From Streblospio benedicti (lineage: Eukaryota; Annelida; Polychaeta; Spionida; Spionidae), in assembly GCA_019095985.1 (NCBI GenBank), contig CM032669.1, forward strand, positions 61,154,938 through 61,218,937: a stretch of 64,000 nt of DNA. The letters are read 5' to 3'. Both the position numbers and the translations under genes were made by a program. The notes beneath the pieces are model-generated. The model did no database searches, was not told where the DNA came from, and saw nothing but the letters and a program-made list of their open reading frames with translations. This document shows positions 44,584 to 58,095 of this stretch, piece after piece. Every line of letters begins with the position of its first letter. Within the stretch, counting starts at the first letter, position 1.

Positions 44584-44773
44584 CTGGTGTCTATTTGGAG
44601 CGTTTTTCCTGCCACATGCATGTCGAGCAGCGTGTGCTGCCTGCTGGGAGGGTCGGGCCGCGGCAGCGTCACGCCCCGCGGGCTCGTCGTCCCGCGCCCC
44701 AGCCCCGCCCCACCGGGGAACGTCAACGTCCTCGACGCGTTGGTGGCTGGCTGCTGCTGCTGCTGCTGCTGCA

Positions 44774-44804
<31 letters not shown>

Positions 44805-45202
44805 ACTAGTGTTATTTCCTGCTGCGTTGCTGCTGCTAGCGGCTGCCTGTTTCTGCGGGTGGTTGAGGTACAGCTGGCTGGTGCTGTGCCCGCCCACCAG
44901 GTAGGTGGGCACCCTGGGGTTGTTGGTGTTGAGCGGCAGCTGACTCGCGCTCGCTCCGCCCGCCAGGTACGGCGGAACTCTCACCACGGGCGGGTTGGAG
45001 GAGCTGAAGCGCCGCGGTTGCCGCGCCGACCGCGTCGTGGCCGTGGAGACCGGCAGCCGGCGCACGTCGATGAACTCGGTGCTCTTGCTGGCGAAGCGGT
45101 TGCTATGCTGCGTCGTCATGGTGGCGCCGGGCTGGGTTGCCGGGGAAACGCTTCCCCAAGGACTGGCTATTTCCAGCATAGCATCAGCAGGCGCCCGATA
45201 AA
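44584..45202 (-). CDS. Polyglutamine-containing exon, gene uncertain
   Basis: The frame is open for 205 codons from acceptor CACTTGTAG to donor CACCAG|GTGGGT; phase 1 in, 2 out. It reads YRAPADAMLEIASPWGSVSP, then ATQPGATMTTQHSNRFASKS and TEFIDVRRLPVSTATTRS. It then has two copies of a ~22-residue unit (RVPPYLAGGASASQLPLN and RVPTYLVGGHSTSQLYLN). A Gln tract of 10+7 with a Leu between follows, and the end is LLDMHVAGKTLQIDT. An ATG at 45177-45179 could be a start if this is a first exon. GC-richness matches the FAM149-like exons, and it is on the same strand about 8 kb upstream of exon 1. Its out-phase fits an AAG| acceptor at exon 1, so it may be an upstream exon of that gene. I do not recognise it independently. 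Confidence 0.7.
44751..44805. repeat. CTG/CAG trinucleotide repeat, coding polyglutamine
   Basis: Nearly pure CTG on the plus strand with one CAG interruption. On the minus strand this is CAG-coded Gln with one Leu. The purity suggests length variation. Confidence 0.95.
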
Positions 45203-46490
45203 CTACAAGTGACGATCAGGTACCGTGTGGGTGCATTTTCCAAATGCTGAAGTTCCACCTTCGTTTCGTGTGTTGAGAAGGGACGACTACAGGCTGATTC
45301 AAATCCGAATAAAGTCATTTTCAAAAGGAATTTCATTTATCCGTTGAATTGTGCTTTGAAAATTATGTTTATCCTGTATTCAATCGAATTGTGTGTCATT
45401 TCAGTTTGTAACCAGTCCTGCGGCCAGCATTGTCAACTTTAACATTGAACACAATATGACATTACAGTGCTATTAAACTATTCCACAAACTTGAGCATAC
45501 AGAGTGAAATCTCGAGCTATCCATTTACAGCTACAAGTAGACTTGTGAGATCAAAGACAAATATACTAATATTTGTCAGTTCAGATAGAGCTATGTGCCA
45601 CTTAAACAATAGAGCAACGCTAAATCTTGCCACACAGACATCTAAACCTAAAAGAGCAAATAATTTTGATACCAAGAACACTATTTATACACTTGAGTAT
45701 ATTCTAATTTCAATGTTTAACGTTCAAAAGGCGCCAAATTGTGTTCTCAGACAACACAAATAGAGTGATGCGACTTTTGATTATTTGCATACCGCGTACA
45801 TTCCACTCCTTCAAATGGTCATCATCGCAACATAAATAATTGTGAATATCCATTAAATAGATCTACACATCTCTGATATAATGCAACACAGTCATTTCTA
45901 AATCTCCGAATGCACAATCACCTCCACATCCAAATTGATGAACAAATTGAACTGATAGGACTGTATCTGTCCACCAGATCAAGCAGTAACCAAGTTACAA
46001 GTGACTCTCGCCGTTTATACGCAACAACCACTGGTCCATCTACCAACAACTAGCCTCAATCAACATCTCTCATTTTACATGTTTTGCCAAAATGGAAAAT
46101 GCTACAACGGCCATTTTTCCAACGTAAGTCTGACCGACCTAGGCTGGAGCATCTTGTAGCGTTTGTCCTGCATTCTTCTCTCAAGCACCTGCACTGATAG
46201 ACGCCGTGTGCATCAAGAGTGATAAAGTAGCCTCGATACAGCTTGATTGACAGGTTTTTGCTGCACGTCGCTCTTAGTATTCAACAGTGGCATATACAAC
46301 TATTTAGAGCGGTTCTTTTAAGAAAAGTAATTTCCATAAGTTTAAATCCTATGAGAAATTGCTTACGTGTCATTTGAACAGAATTCTAAGACTCAACAAT
46401 GACGTTAGTTGTATCAATCAAAGTACACATGTACTTTTTGACCTATACGTTCTTGTGATTTATGATATTTTTGGGTGAGACTTTATTTGC
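45203..46490. other. Non-coding, no feature recognised
   Basis: A 98-codon plus-strand ORF at 45467-45763 has AT-rich, non-exon-like composition and no splice context. I see nothing else. Confidence 0.4.
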
Positions 46491-46539
46491 TGGTTGTACA
46501 ATGAAACCACAAAAGGTTCAATCACGATTAGTCAGCAGT

Positions 46540-46740
46540 CTACACAACCACCAGAACCTAGAGGACCAGGCAGCCTGAACCTCTGCCAGTTTATTGTGTG
46601 CTGGATGGTCATGGCTTCGAATCCCACCACAGACTACACATATCACGCAGTTGCACCTACTGGTTGCATTGCAGTAGCTTTCTCTCCTGAAACAAGCTTT
46701 CTCCTGACTAACAGTCACAAGTCTAATGACATAATTACAT
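46540..46740 (+). mobile_element. Degenerate tRNA-derived SINE
   Basis: GGCTTCGAATCCCACC resembles a B box, followed by GCAGTAGCTTTCTCTCCTG as in many invertebrate SINE bodies. The A box is not clear. Confidence 0.4.
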
Positions 46741-47689
46741 ATAATGATATAGTAGTAGTAAGTAGTAAAATTGTTTATTTAAGTGGCAAATGTCCTTAGA
46801 TATATCTAAGTTCATAAATTACTACATGGATAAAGTTCTAAAAACCAAACCACAAGCCGTGAGAATCTCCTGTTTCCGCATACGGCCGGATTCCGCGGTC
46901 TCCATTCTTCCTAATTGCAACCAGCTTGCTGGCCGTGCACTTCCATGCTGATAAATGTGATTTACACACGCATTTACATGGCGCATTACCAGAATTAGAA
47001 GCACCCTTCACAGTTTATGACACAATATATCATCCCCGAATCCCGGTGACAACACAGAATAAAAGCCCGACTTCATTAACTGATAACTCGTTGTTAGTTT
47101 GATGTTCTCGCGACGCTTTTATGAATGGGGCTGTTTGCATCGCCGCTTAAATTACAAAATAGCGCTTATCGCCACCATACAGAACGCTATCAAGTTGTAA
47201 CTGCAATCACTGTCGTCGTCTGCCCGATACAAGATTCTCAAGATCCGCGCTAATCCCGTGATAATGCAGCATTGTGTCCTGCGGGTCACAGCAGATACCC
47301 GTGTTTATCCACCAATGATATCTATCAATATAGCAGATAACCTCATCCAATTCCCAACGTGTTTCGCTCGTCGTTTATCTGCACAATATTGGCATTTACC
47401 GTTTAAATGTTTTTTTGCCTTCTTCACGTTGGCAACCTGATAAGGAGCGAGGTATTGCAGCTAAACTAGCCACACGGGAAATGCATAATGACAAAATTGA
47501 ATCACGATTTCTATGCTTCAAATGGGTGAGAATTTCATCTTTTGTGAACTTTGATAGTATCGCTACTTTTTCTAAACCCATAATACAGCCTAATGCGTAT
47601 AATAAGCCATTGAGCAATTAAGCAAGCAGTAGACGAACATGAAAGACATGAGTTGATCAGATAAGAATTCATCAGAAATATCTCAATTA

Positions 47690-47789
47690 NNNNNNNNNNN
47701 NNNNNNNNNNNNNNNNNNNNNNNNNNNNNNNNNNNNNNNNNNNNNNNNNNNNNNNNNNNNNNNNNNNNNNNNNNNNNNNNNNNNNNNNN
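47690..47789. other. Assembly gap (100 N)
   Basis: A run of exactly 100 N, so the true gap length is probably unknown. A matching 100-N gap lies at 29062-29161. Confidence 1.
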
Positions 47790-49049
47790 AACACGCTGTA
47801 TCAATGGAATGCCACAACCCGTCAACAGGACAGTCAGAGAAACGTGGACAACACGCAGAAGGTCCTAGTGTAGAGGAGCTGATCAATTGCTCATAAACTA
47901 CGTTACTTTTTACCACAAAGAAGCAAAACCAACACAATGTCCCCCATTGTTTGTCACTGCTAAATTGTGCATGAAAGATGGGACGATGATCGAGTGGTCC
48001 TGTCAAAGTTCGTTCAGGAGGTGTCAATAATTACTGACGGGTGTTATGACACCTGTCATCATATTTGCAATTAATGTTTCAGCAATTAACTGTCTGATCA
48101 ATGTACATAACCAGCCACTACTAAATGAGTTTCGAAGTAATCTTGATTTCTTAATTGATGGCACACAGCTTCTGTGTGGTCGCTTAGTCATTGTAAATGA
48201 CCATGGCCCCGTCCTTTTCTTGTAGGTAAGCATGTGGAGTATGGGTTAAATGGTTCTTGTGCGAATGCAATGCAATACTGTAAGTCTTATCTAAATGACA
48301 TAATTACACACAACAACAGATGAATTTCATTGATAAATAACATTGCTAACTTGACTTATAAAAGATGTTCGGGCTTTAAAAGAAGCCACATGTATATATT
48401 ATACAGTCATGTATATATACAGTCATTCAAACGACTGTATATAACTATTACCAACACGATGAACACGTTCAAAGCTACATCTATATAAAGCAAATTCAGT
48501 GTTGTATAATCACATCAATACAAAATGTAATATTCTACGTTGCCTTACATGTGGTGCTCTTATAGAGATACGTTATGTGCATTTTTTTTCTTATGATTAA
48601 ATAAACCAATGAGCAGCCATCCACACAATGGCTTGAATATTGAGTTTGTCAGCAAAACTGATGTATCTATCTCTGCGAGGATTCATAATTAGCCGAGTCA
48701 ATAAAAGGTGCCATTGTGTTGCATTATTAATGACACACTGATATATTGCATGTAGTTACCACCTGAACAACAAAAACACTGAACAACTAAACATTCCCCC
48801 AGATAACAGGTAATGCTTACTAGTCTCAGGACTAGCATGGCAAGAACGTTACGCATCCTCCTAAAATGTTACTCGTCCTAAATGTTCAGCAGATTTTGGC
48901 TTTCAGCAGAAAAGATGATCGTCTACAGGACGAGTAAGTTACAACAAGATGTTAATGACATGGAAAAACATATGTACATGCATAGTAAGAAGGGGGCATA
49001 TAGCCTTGATGAAAATGTTTCCCCTAAATCACCAGTCACCAATACATTT

Positions 49050-49330
49050 CATTGTCTTTCATCAATCCCCAGGAATTGTAATTGAATAGGTTGCATCACA
49101 TTTTCATCACATTTCACACACTAAATACAGGCAATTCACCATTCACACTCAAGATTTAGGGCAAATCACCTATCACAGCCTTTGTAATGAGCAGATCACC
49201 AGTCACCAATAATAGGTCCCATCACATTTCACGCACTTAAATACAGGCAGGTCCCAATTCACGCTCAAGACTTCAGGCAAATCACCAATCACATTTTTGC
49301 CATATGACCCCCTCTTGTAACACATATATA
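49050..49330. repeat. Dispersed repeat, copy 2, with internal tandem duplication
   Basis: Matches 35455-35720. Here an internal unit of about 120 bases (CATCACATTTCACRCACT, AATACAGGCA, AGGCAAATCACC) is present twice. Confidence 0.75.
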
Positions 49331-49679
49331 TCATTAGCATGACTGACACAAATTTAAAATTTTCAAACTGACGCCCTTCATTGTAGCAAAAAAGTAGCTG
49401 CGCTGCCACCAAACTTGACTGTGCATACGTCAGTGGGTAATGATGCCAGCCACACGCTTCTTTACACAATTAATTATTTCCAAGTTACTACCTCAATCAC
49501 ACTGAGCAGTCGTAACAGAAAAGCAGGCGTAAGAAAACGTCGATAATTAGCACCCTCAATGGAATGTGTTGCTTCTAATTAATTATGGATTAATTAGCTG
49601 TTACTTCGCCATTATTTGTATACAGCATGACGAGTTCACTGTGTAAATAAAATGTAAATGTGCTTATTTACAGTCGCAA

Positions 49680-49880
49680 CTCATAGTTTGGGACTTTACA
49701 TCTACACCCACATCTGTACCCATCTTTATATCTGTACCCATTTAAGGTGCAGGTACCATGGAGAATTGCGCAACTCTTTAGGGATGAGTTTGCTCAACAC
49801 CTATGATTAGACCTCGCCGGGAATCGAGTCCTTTGCGAGTCCAACTCCCTAATCACTCAGCCACACGATCACGGCGTGAT
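49680..49880 (-). mobile_element. tRNA-derived SINE, antisense to the plus strand
   Basis: On the minus strand TGTGGCTGAGTGATTAGGGA (A box) and AGGACTCGATTCCCGG (B box) form the head. The tail contains GGTGTAGATGTAAAGTC, TTGCGACTGTAAATAAGC and ACATTTACATTTTA, as in the SINE at 57880-58095. Confidence 0.8.
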
Positions 49881-52800
49881 AAATGGTGCACAGTGAAATA
49901 GGTCACTAGTAAAGCAACCAATATCATATTCCTGAAGACCGTTTCCTTTACAAAATATTGAAGACAATTGTTTTGGCATCATTGTTAATCGTACAATAAG
50001 GGATAAATAATCAATTTTCAGCTTTTTGAAGCTTATCATAAATATATTATACACAAGGAAAAAGTAGATGTTTTGAAATGAAACTTTTATCAGTAATATT
50101 TTGTTGCCATCTAGTCATCACTTTGTTTGTTTAATTGATTTCTTTAAAAGGTTGTAGAACTCTACCTTTTCGATTATCCAGCACAGACATACGGTACTCT
50201 AAATAGTTTCTCTTAGAAGGAATAAAATCATTTAAGCATGCAAAGTTTGTTAACAGTATAAGCTGTAACAACTTTTTAAACTCGCTTAGATACATTAATA
50301 GTAGATCATCGCCTGTTGTTAGTACTTCATCCAATTAGACGTGATAGTTGGTAGTAATTTTAAAAATCAACGCTTCAATTGTTTAATAGTGTATAATATT
50401 ATGACTATGCAAACACTCATAGGCTTTAGGATTGAAAATTACATATGCATTTACACTGGAATTCAAAGTCACGATTCTTGGTTCTTGGTAACACAGAATG
50501 TTACGTAGAACATTTCCCGGCCCAACAAACGGGTAATTTACAAAAAACACAAGCCATTGACTTAGTTTTCTGGTGACATTTGCATACACATATCCCAATA
50601 GGCACTGTAAAATTCCCACACAAATAGAGCTTGAACAATAATCACACCACGCACTATGCAAAGCCATAAAATAAATGCAAAATTTCAAATCCCTTTTATT
50701 AGACTCAAATGATGACAAGTCCAATTCTAGAGTGGGCTTATTTGTCATAGACAGAGGCTTCTTCGTCTGTTGTATACAAAGCAATTTGTTTGAGTTAATC
50801 GTGATGAGCAGACAAAACCGAGTTCAAATCCAATCTTCGGTCACACTGGTCACTCCCTCTCCCTGTTTCTGACGGCGTGCACTGTTCAAAAATGATTCAT
50901 GCCGATGAATGAAAATCATATTTGCCGTTAATTATGTAACAATGGGCCTACATAACGCCGTCCACGCTGCATAGTTTGCATTGAGTGTCAATAGGAAAGC
51001 ACGTGGCCGGTGTTGGCTCAGTTCTTGTCCGGATGAAAGTCCTGTATGGCCGCACTGTCGCCTTTCTCAATGCTCATTCGAGCGGCGGACAAGTGCGTTA
51101 TTGAACTCGCAATTGAGTTAAATATCACGTTTGTTTTCACGCATTGAGGGCCAGTCAAAAGATGGTCAGATCGGTATAGATGAGTTCATAAAACGACAAC
51201 GACGTGTGACTCTCTCATGATGGGATCTGGAAGAGATGACAGATGATTGTGCAACTGAATCAGGATCAATCAGCACGGCACAAAGGAATGAAAAGTGAAT
51301 CTGGATTTTCAATCCGGTCCCATTTTCATCCTGATCAAAGTAATATGGCCACAGATCTCAAGATTCTAATCGGCGAATAATACGCCTTTACCTTGAATCT
51401 TGGAGACAAGGACTTCAAAATCCTTTTCAAAGAGATCCCAGCTGAGATTACATGAAGCACGATAGTTTTATCATTTGAAACGAAGTTTTTAGTCGTTCAC
51501 AATTATGCAAGAATAATTGGCAATTCAACAAATGTGTATACACCTGGACAGAAAAAAATTATGGTTTAGATTTTGTTGTTATTGGCAGGCAAAGATTAGC
51601 CTGAGCTTTGGGCTGCCTTTGTATTGGGACTTTGTGATATGACTGACAGGAACCACCATGCATACATGTAGGTCGCACATGTTGAAACAAAGGAATGGAT
51701 TGCTTTCATATTTCTTTTCATCACCGGTCTACGGGAATCTCCCTCACACTGCATTGTACATGTACTGTACAATATCGGCCCTTGGATTATCATCTATTTC
51801 TGCTGCAAAAACTTTGATGCGCTGAGGTCTATGTTGGGAAGAATTAATAATGAACTATGATGCAATGCCACGTGAAAATGCGCATTTGCTGTTTCTGACA
51901 TTCTGATTGGCTGAAATTTTCAACGATCTTCCAGCCAAAAAACAGACTTTAAATGGTGGCGATGTAAGTTTAAAACACTGGATTTATCATGAAATCACAC
52001 TTGCAATATTCAAATGAATGGCTTTTCCCAATAACTTGTGAACTGAATACTAATGTGCTGACAAAAAGCTCATGGAGAAACATTTTCTATCATAACTCAA
52101 AATGGTACTGAATATCAAAATAAAAATTATAGGAAAATCAAAAGTATGACTGTCTCTCAAAGAGACTAAAAAAGGCCATTTTCATGTAAGTGTTCACTAT
52201 TATACATGAGGATGGTTTCCTCTAAATGTTCATTAGTTTGTGGACAAGAACAAAAAATAAATCATCACAACTCACGGTCGATAAATCCAATAACCGTGGA
52301 TTCACTAGGGATGTCTTATCTTTGATAATTGTCGTAGATCTTTATTCTAGAAAACTAAAGCATGTTACTAATAAGCACGCATGAGAAAAATTTCATATAA
52401 TAAACATGTTGACCGCTGAAGCATTGCACTATCGCTCATTTTCTCAGCAGTAATCACACAGGGTTACAATAATGACAGGTGTAACATGTCACCTAGGCTC
52501 ACAAAATAGTCAATAAAGGCTTTTCAATTCTGGACTAGAGCAGTTGTTTTTGCTCTTGTAATCCTCTATATTTCTGGCTAAAAATACTACCTACTGATTG
52601 AATAATTATCAACCCCATATTCTCACCCACCAGGTCTCTAACTTGGCACTGTCAAACTATTCACTCTTTGACCTGCGGCGTAAAAAATGAGTAGATGCAA
52701 AAATAAAAGTTGCAATTTGAAATTTATACAAAAACTTGCACAGATTGAAAAATCGACACAAAAATCAAGCAATCTGCCACTTGAACTTCATTCTTGTCCT

Positions 52801-55800
52801 GCCCTTCTAATATCAATCTGCCGGACCGTAGAATCGTAAATAATCACTAATAGCTCGGTTACGCTCATGTTTGCATCGCCGTTGTCGTCGTTAAACACAC
52901 TAATCAAGTTGTGTTTCGTCCACTGAGGTTTAGTGACCAGCGCTGACCAACGCGGTCGAAGCAAACAAGCGTGTTAGCACTTTGTGGTCCGTTTGTGTGC
53001 AGACTTGTTTCTTTTTGTGAGAGGTGTATCGACTTCATCCTTCTCTAACGGATCGAGGACAAAAAATGTTGGTTTTCCACTGAAAGGTGCCATTGTGTCT
53101 GTGCCTCATAAAGCAAAATGGACCAATATACGCCTAGCCGCAGTTACCCACACCTACATTGGTGTCGGTTCTGTTCTATTTCTTTATATGCTTAATTTAA
53201 AGACAGAATTTTTTTTAATGCAAATTAGGCCAAGAAAACCAAGTGAAAATACTTATTATTACCTATGTAAATAATATTTAAGTTGTGCATATGTCACAGT
53301 TATGATATGAGCAACTAGGTTGCTGTGACAACGGAATCATTAATCAATATCAGGTACAGAAGTATCCAAGAAAATGGTAAAAAATGCCTGTGAAAATACA
53401 TTTTTAGCATATCATTACAGAGCTTCTATATATACGCGTCAATTTAGTAAGGTTCAGAGGATATAGGTAGCAATTTGGTTTATCATAGAATGAAAATACA
53501 CATGCTAAGATGCTCATATAGTGTCTCAAAGGCAAATATTTGAGGAAGACCTTCGCCAATCCTCAGGCTAGATGTCGTCTTACAAGCTAGAAGACTACAA
53601 ACCACGTAAGTTTGTCATCAAAGTTCACGATTGATATCAAGCAGCGAGAAAACACATTTCCCTCCTGCCAATAGAGGGTGCACGAGTCCACACTAAAAGT
53701 GCCAGTCGATTATTCACTATTGTTTTCTTTAATGTCAACATCCATATAAACAACCTGGCTTTTGTCACAAATGTGTTGTTAAACATACACGCTGTTCGCG
53801 TGCCTCTAATTCAATAAGAGTGTGACACAGAACCTGTGAGAGCACACATTAGCTGACCCCATCACAGTTTTGCCAGTTGTAAACTGACCCTAATTAAGTG
53901 GGTGTTATTTAGATTGGCAGATACAGAATTTAGATCTGTATGTCCATTTTTGCATTGTGTATATCTGACGAGTGTCAATCATGTGCGGTATCTATTCTAT
54001 TCATGCACATTTTCTTAGCTTAATCAACTGTTCATTTATGTATGATATTTCCACAATGTTTGTCTAATTTAGAACATTCAAAGATTCCACAGAATACACA
54101 TGTACTGACAAAAATATGGCTTCATTTCGAAACAAACCAATAAATATTCCTGAAACTATGTGAGCCATTTCTATCCATTCCATGGATATCAATTTTCATC
54201 ACTGTCTCTTTGTGACAGAAAACTGCCAATAATAAAAGAATATTTTGCTACTAATGACGATTCTATATCAATTATGACTATTATTCACTAAGTAGTACAA
54301 GATAATGTGTCACAAGCTCTCGAATAAAGAGCTGGAGTTTATACACGGCTGAACAAAGACAATGAGGCATCTTGATTTCCTTACACAACGAAATCAAAGA
54401 AAAATGACAGCTTTGCTTCATTATTCATGGGGAGTACGGGAAAAGTTTCCACCAGTCATCATTATTTCATCGATATCACATTCATTTGACTTTCTGTTAT
54501 AAAAGCTCGGAATAGGCATTAAACATTTTTACCAGTGGTACATTAAAATTTGTTAAGTTCTAGAATAAATTTAAGTATTTTACATTAGGATTCAAATATA
54601 CGCACTGTAATTGTACAATGGAAACTCATATATCAAGAACATGCCAATATCATCTCTGTAGAGCACTTAACAGTACAACATCTAAGATGACATTATCAAA
54701 TTTTCCAAACATCTGCACAAAATCAAATCTTATTCATCTGATTTCAATCACTAAATATATTTCAAACTATAACTTAATTTTTCTTTCAATCATTCACTAT
54801 AATCACCGTTATAACATACTCCTTCAATGATACACATAATTTTTTCAAAAACCACCTTCGTATTCCATCTTTTTCACTAAGTGCACTAAAACCATACTCG
54901 AGTATTTTCCCCCACTTCATTCTCATTTTAATCCCATGCACGTTTCTGCTCACTTATCAAAAATCAATAATCACAAATCGCATGTTGAAGCATTCCAAAA
55001 AGCGCACCAGCCATTCACTAAAGGTGTGTATTAATTGTGTCAGAGACAAATTTGTGCCGTGTCTTTGTATATGGCAGCAGTGGTAGCAGGCGAGATTTTG
55101 TGAGAAGGCGGATCTACACGCTTATAGCCTTAATCGGTATTGACGACCTGTCGCTGTCCCCAACTTGTAATGGCAGCATTAAATGGCATTGTCTGCAACC
55201 TGTTCAAAAAGAGTGTCGGCGTCACACTCAATCGCTTGAAGATGAGCCGAATATATGATCTGCACAGTCAGTTTCAGTTCAAACTGGATCAAAGAAGATA
55301 TCGTGTCGTTTATCCAACTTATATTTGTACTTTTTTTCATAATCGTTTCTGAGGGAGGATGCGAGTGCTAGTATCACATGAATCTAATTTGTGTTTTGAT
55401 TATAAAAAAAACCCCTAAAATAAGCTCAAATTCATCACAAAAGGTCTTACATACTGTGACTAGATTCACATAAAACAGACGTCCATCTCGCTACATTGCA
55501 GGTTTTTTTTCTAGGTTGCAACGTTGGCATCAACGAGTGACTCGCTAACAAAGGGATAAGCAGCTGGACTCTGCACTATCTGATGACGCAAGCTGGTCGT
55601 ACATGTGAAAGGCTGGGATTGATTAAATGTAACTCCTGTAGAAATCACTTAAGTGTCCGTGTATGGCCGCTGCATGCCTCAGTGATCGCAGACTCATCCA
55701 GACTCAACTCGCCTTTTACGTGGGGACAATAACGCGCACAATAACGCCGCTGGACGGACGCTGATCCACATAATTAATCAACCATTTGCCTTTTGTAAGC

Positions 55801-57870
55801 CGCTAAGCACAAATTGGAAGCACTTTCCCCAGTGATTCCAACAGAACAATTCAGAAAAGACTACTTCTCTTGATTACACCAACTTTTGAGCCATTGTTTT
55901 CAAGCCTACCTGGAAAGTTATGCTGTCAATCCTCTAGGATCTTCCAGCATTGAATGATTTCTAGATAGTCTTTAGAAACAAAAAATAGCTCAAAAGTTGG
56001 TTTCATCAAATGAATTATTATGTATGACATGAAAGTATCCAACGTCATAAAATCTGTGAAAACTTGGGATGGTTGTTGAGGTTGTGGTAAACTTTAGTAA
56101 ACGACTGATAACAACGAGGGGAATCACCAATAAACTGTACAGGAGACACCCAGTAGACGTTCTGCCACTCCAACTCTTCAGCTTCAACAACATTCAACTT
56201 AATCAATTAGCACTATTTGTTATCAATTTATCAATAACTGATTATCAAATGTACAAATACATGTATGTTCTGTTAATTAATGATTCACAATGCAGTAGTG
56301 GACACAGGCTAAAAACTTCATGGTGATAACATAAATGTGGCCATTCGCATCAAATCAGTGACACTTTTGCACTTTGTGCCTGATCGCTGCTGCCGGGTTC
56401 GTTTTCCGATCTCTGCGGGGTCATTTCAGGGTCATATTTGGTGAGGGATCTCGCGTATTGACTTTGTCAACACAGTGACCATGTGTTCTTCAAATAAACA
56501 ACAGCCACTCCGTGCCGATAATCAACCCAGAGCAATTAAAGATCTACCAAACTAAATGGTTCATTACGTACTCTTAATCGTCCTCAAGGCAAAATATTGG
56601 TAAAATGTTCTCAAGACGTACTGGGTGACTTCTGACATATTGATTTTCTCACTTTTAATTTAGTAAGATTTGAGGTTATTAGTTTGTTTAATTACTTGCT
56701 GCACTCAGATTATTGGGGTGATTATTTCACTTGGTTTTGTGAATTCATTATTTCATCTCCGTGATGACTGATAGATTCGGCAATCTCACGTTGCCATTAC
56801 TATCATACGTGTTAAAAAGCAATTATTTTGTACAGTTCGACCAGTGTAACTCGAACATGAAGAGAGAGAATTTAGAAATTGAGTAATCTGAAATTTCAAG
56901 TTCAGAGTGATTAAAAATCTAAAATAACATGAAAGGAGAGGGTTATTACATCGACTGACTCCAAACTTTGAGTAACCAGAGTTTGCGATAGATGGGACGT
57001 ACAGTACACCGCTCTTTATCATCATTCTTTCAATCAGATTGAGCCTTTGTGATCGGTATCCACTAAGAAGTTGAAGGGCTTCTCCTGCACCTACAGCATT
57101 GTCTCGTATTGCGATGATCATTCTCTGGCCTACGATACACTATCACAAATTCCCACACATCATAACATTGACTTTTCGACAATAGTTCAAACGAAGATGT
57201 GTCTAGGAGATAACGCTGATTATCACACTAAAAATCAAGATCTTTCTCCTCACAATCTCTCACAATCCAACGATGATCTTACTGACTGATATTCTTTACT
57301 CAGATGATAAGTGTCACAATAATCTGTCAATAATTGCTGATAAGGATCAAATATCATCTTTAATTACTGAAGAATGTATGCATGAATCTCTTTATATCTT
57401 CCGGAGCCAAGAAAGTTCTCCAGCCTTGACAATGGAAATCGTGAAGCGCAAATTCATTGATAAATTGATCTGTTTGTTCACATTCAATTTCGTGTCCATT
57501 CAATCCAAAAACCAACAAACAATTGTCAGGCACCTTTCATTCTACATCCAATGATGTTTACGAACTGATGTAAAAAGATTGAGATTTTTAAAATTAATGT
57601 ACACCAACGTAAAATGACATTGTAACGCATAAGATCTTAATGTGACTACTATTAATAAAATATTTACTAAACCATTAATGTAGACAACTTGCGCGTCTCA
57701 TTTTTTCCATGCAAAATCCAATTTTACTTTTAGAATGAAATACGTTTAAACTAAAACTAATGTAAACGTGCTGATTTTGAGTGAATGTCCGGACTAGAGC
57801 AATAGACGTCATAGCTGCACCAAGTTAAACTATCCCCATCCCATGACCAGGTACATGTAGGTAACACGCT
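49881..57870. other. Long AT-rich interval without recognised genes
   Basis: Candidate ORFs (for example 55037-55258 plus, 52984-53274 plus) have no splice, start or family support. A GC-rising patch at 55500-55800 and homeodomain-like TAATTAATTA clusters (49560-49620) could be regulatory, but this is only a visual impression. A repeat related to 9610-9690 lies near 56836-56900. Confidence 0.4.
51967..52000. mobile_element. Isolated terminus of the 34-kb transposon family
   Basis: AAACACTGGATTTATCATGA with its flanks matches the terminal repeat of 34206-34633. The rest of the element was not found next to it. Confidence 0.5.
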
Positions 57871-57879
57871 TGGTATGAT

Positions 57880-58095
57880 GACCATCTGTGGCCGAATGGA
57901 TAAGGGAGTTGAACTTGTGACCAGAAGGTTGTGGGTTCAATTCCCAATTGGGTGGGTACCTAACATGATGTATGCTCCCCAGGGAGTTGAGAAAGATATA
58001 GTGTGATAAGAATACCAATGACCTGGTGTAGATGTAAAGTCGCTAGAAAACGGCAAAACTGTTAATTGCGACATATAAACAAGCACATTTACATT
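57880..58095 (+). mobile_element. tRNA-derived SINE, full head and tail
   Basis: CTGTGGCCGAATGGATAAGG (A box) and TGGGTTCAATTCCCAA (B box) form a Leu/Ser-like tRNA head. The body follows with CCCCAGGGAGTTGAGA, GACCTGGTGTAGATGTAAAG and the end CACATTTACATTTATG. It is the best copy of a family also at 49680-49880 and 27340-27478. Confidence 0.85.

Noticed and set aside
44574-45212. 212-codon plus-strand ORF over the polyglutamine exon
   Set aside because: It is the antisense shadow; the minus frame has consistent splice sites, internal protein repeats and exon-like composition, while the plus frame reads Leu runs from CTG.
49560-49620. Homeodomain-site cluster (TAATTAATTA) as an enhancer
   Set aside because: Such motifs are expected often in DNA this AT-rich; no independent evidence of function.
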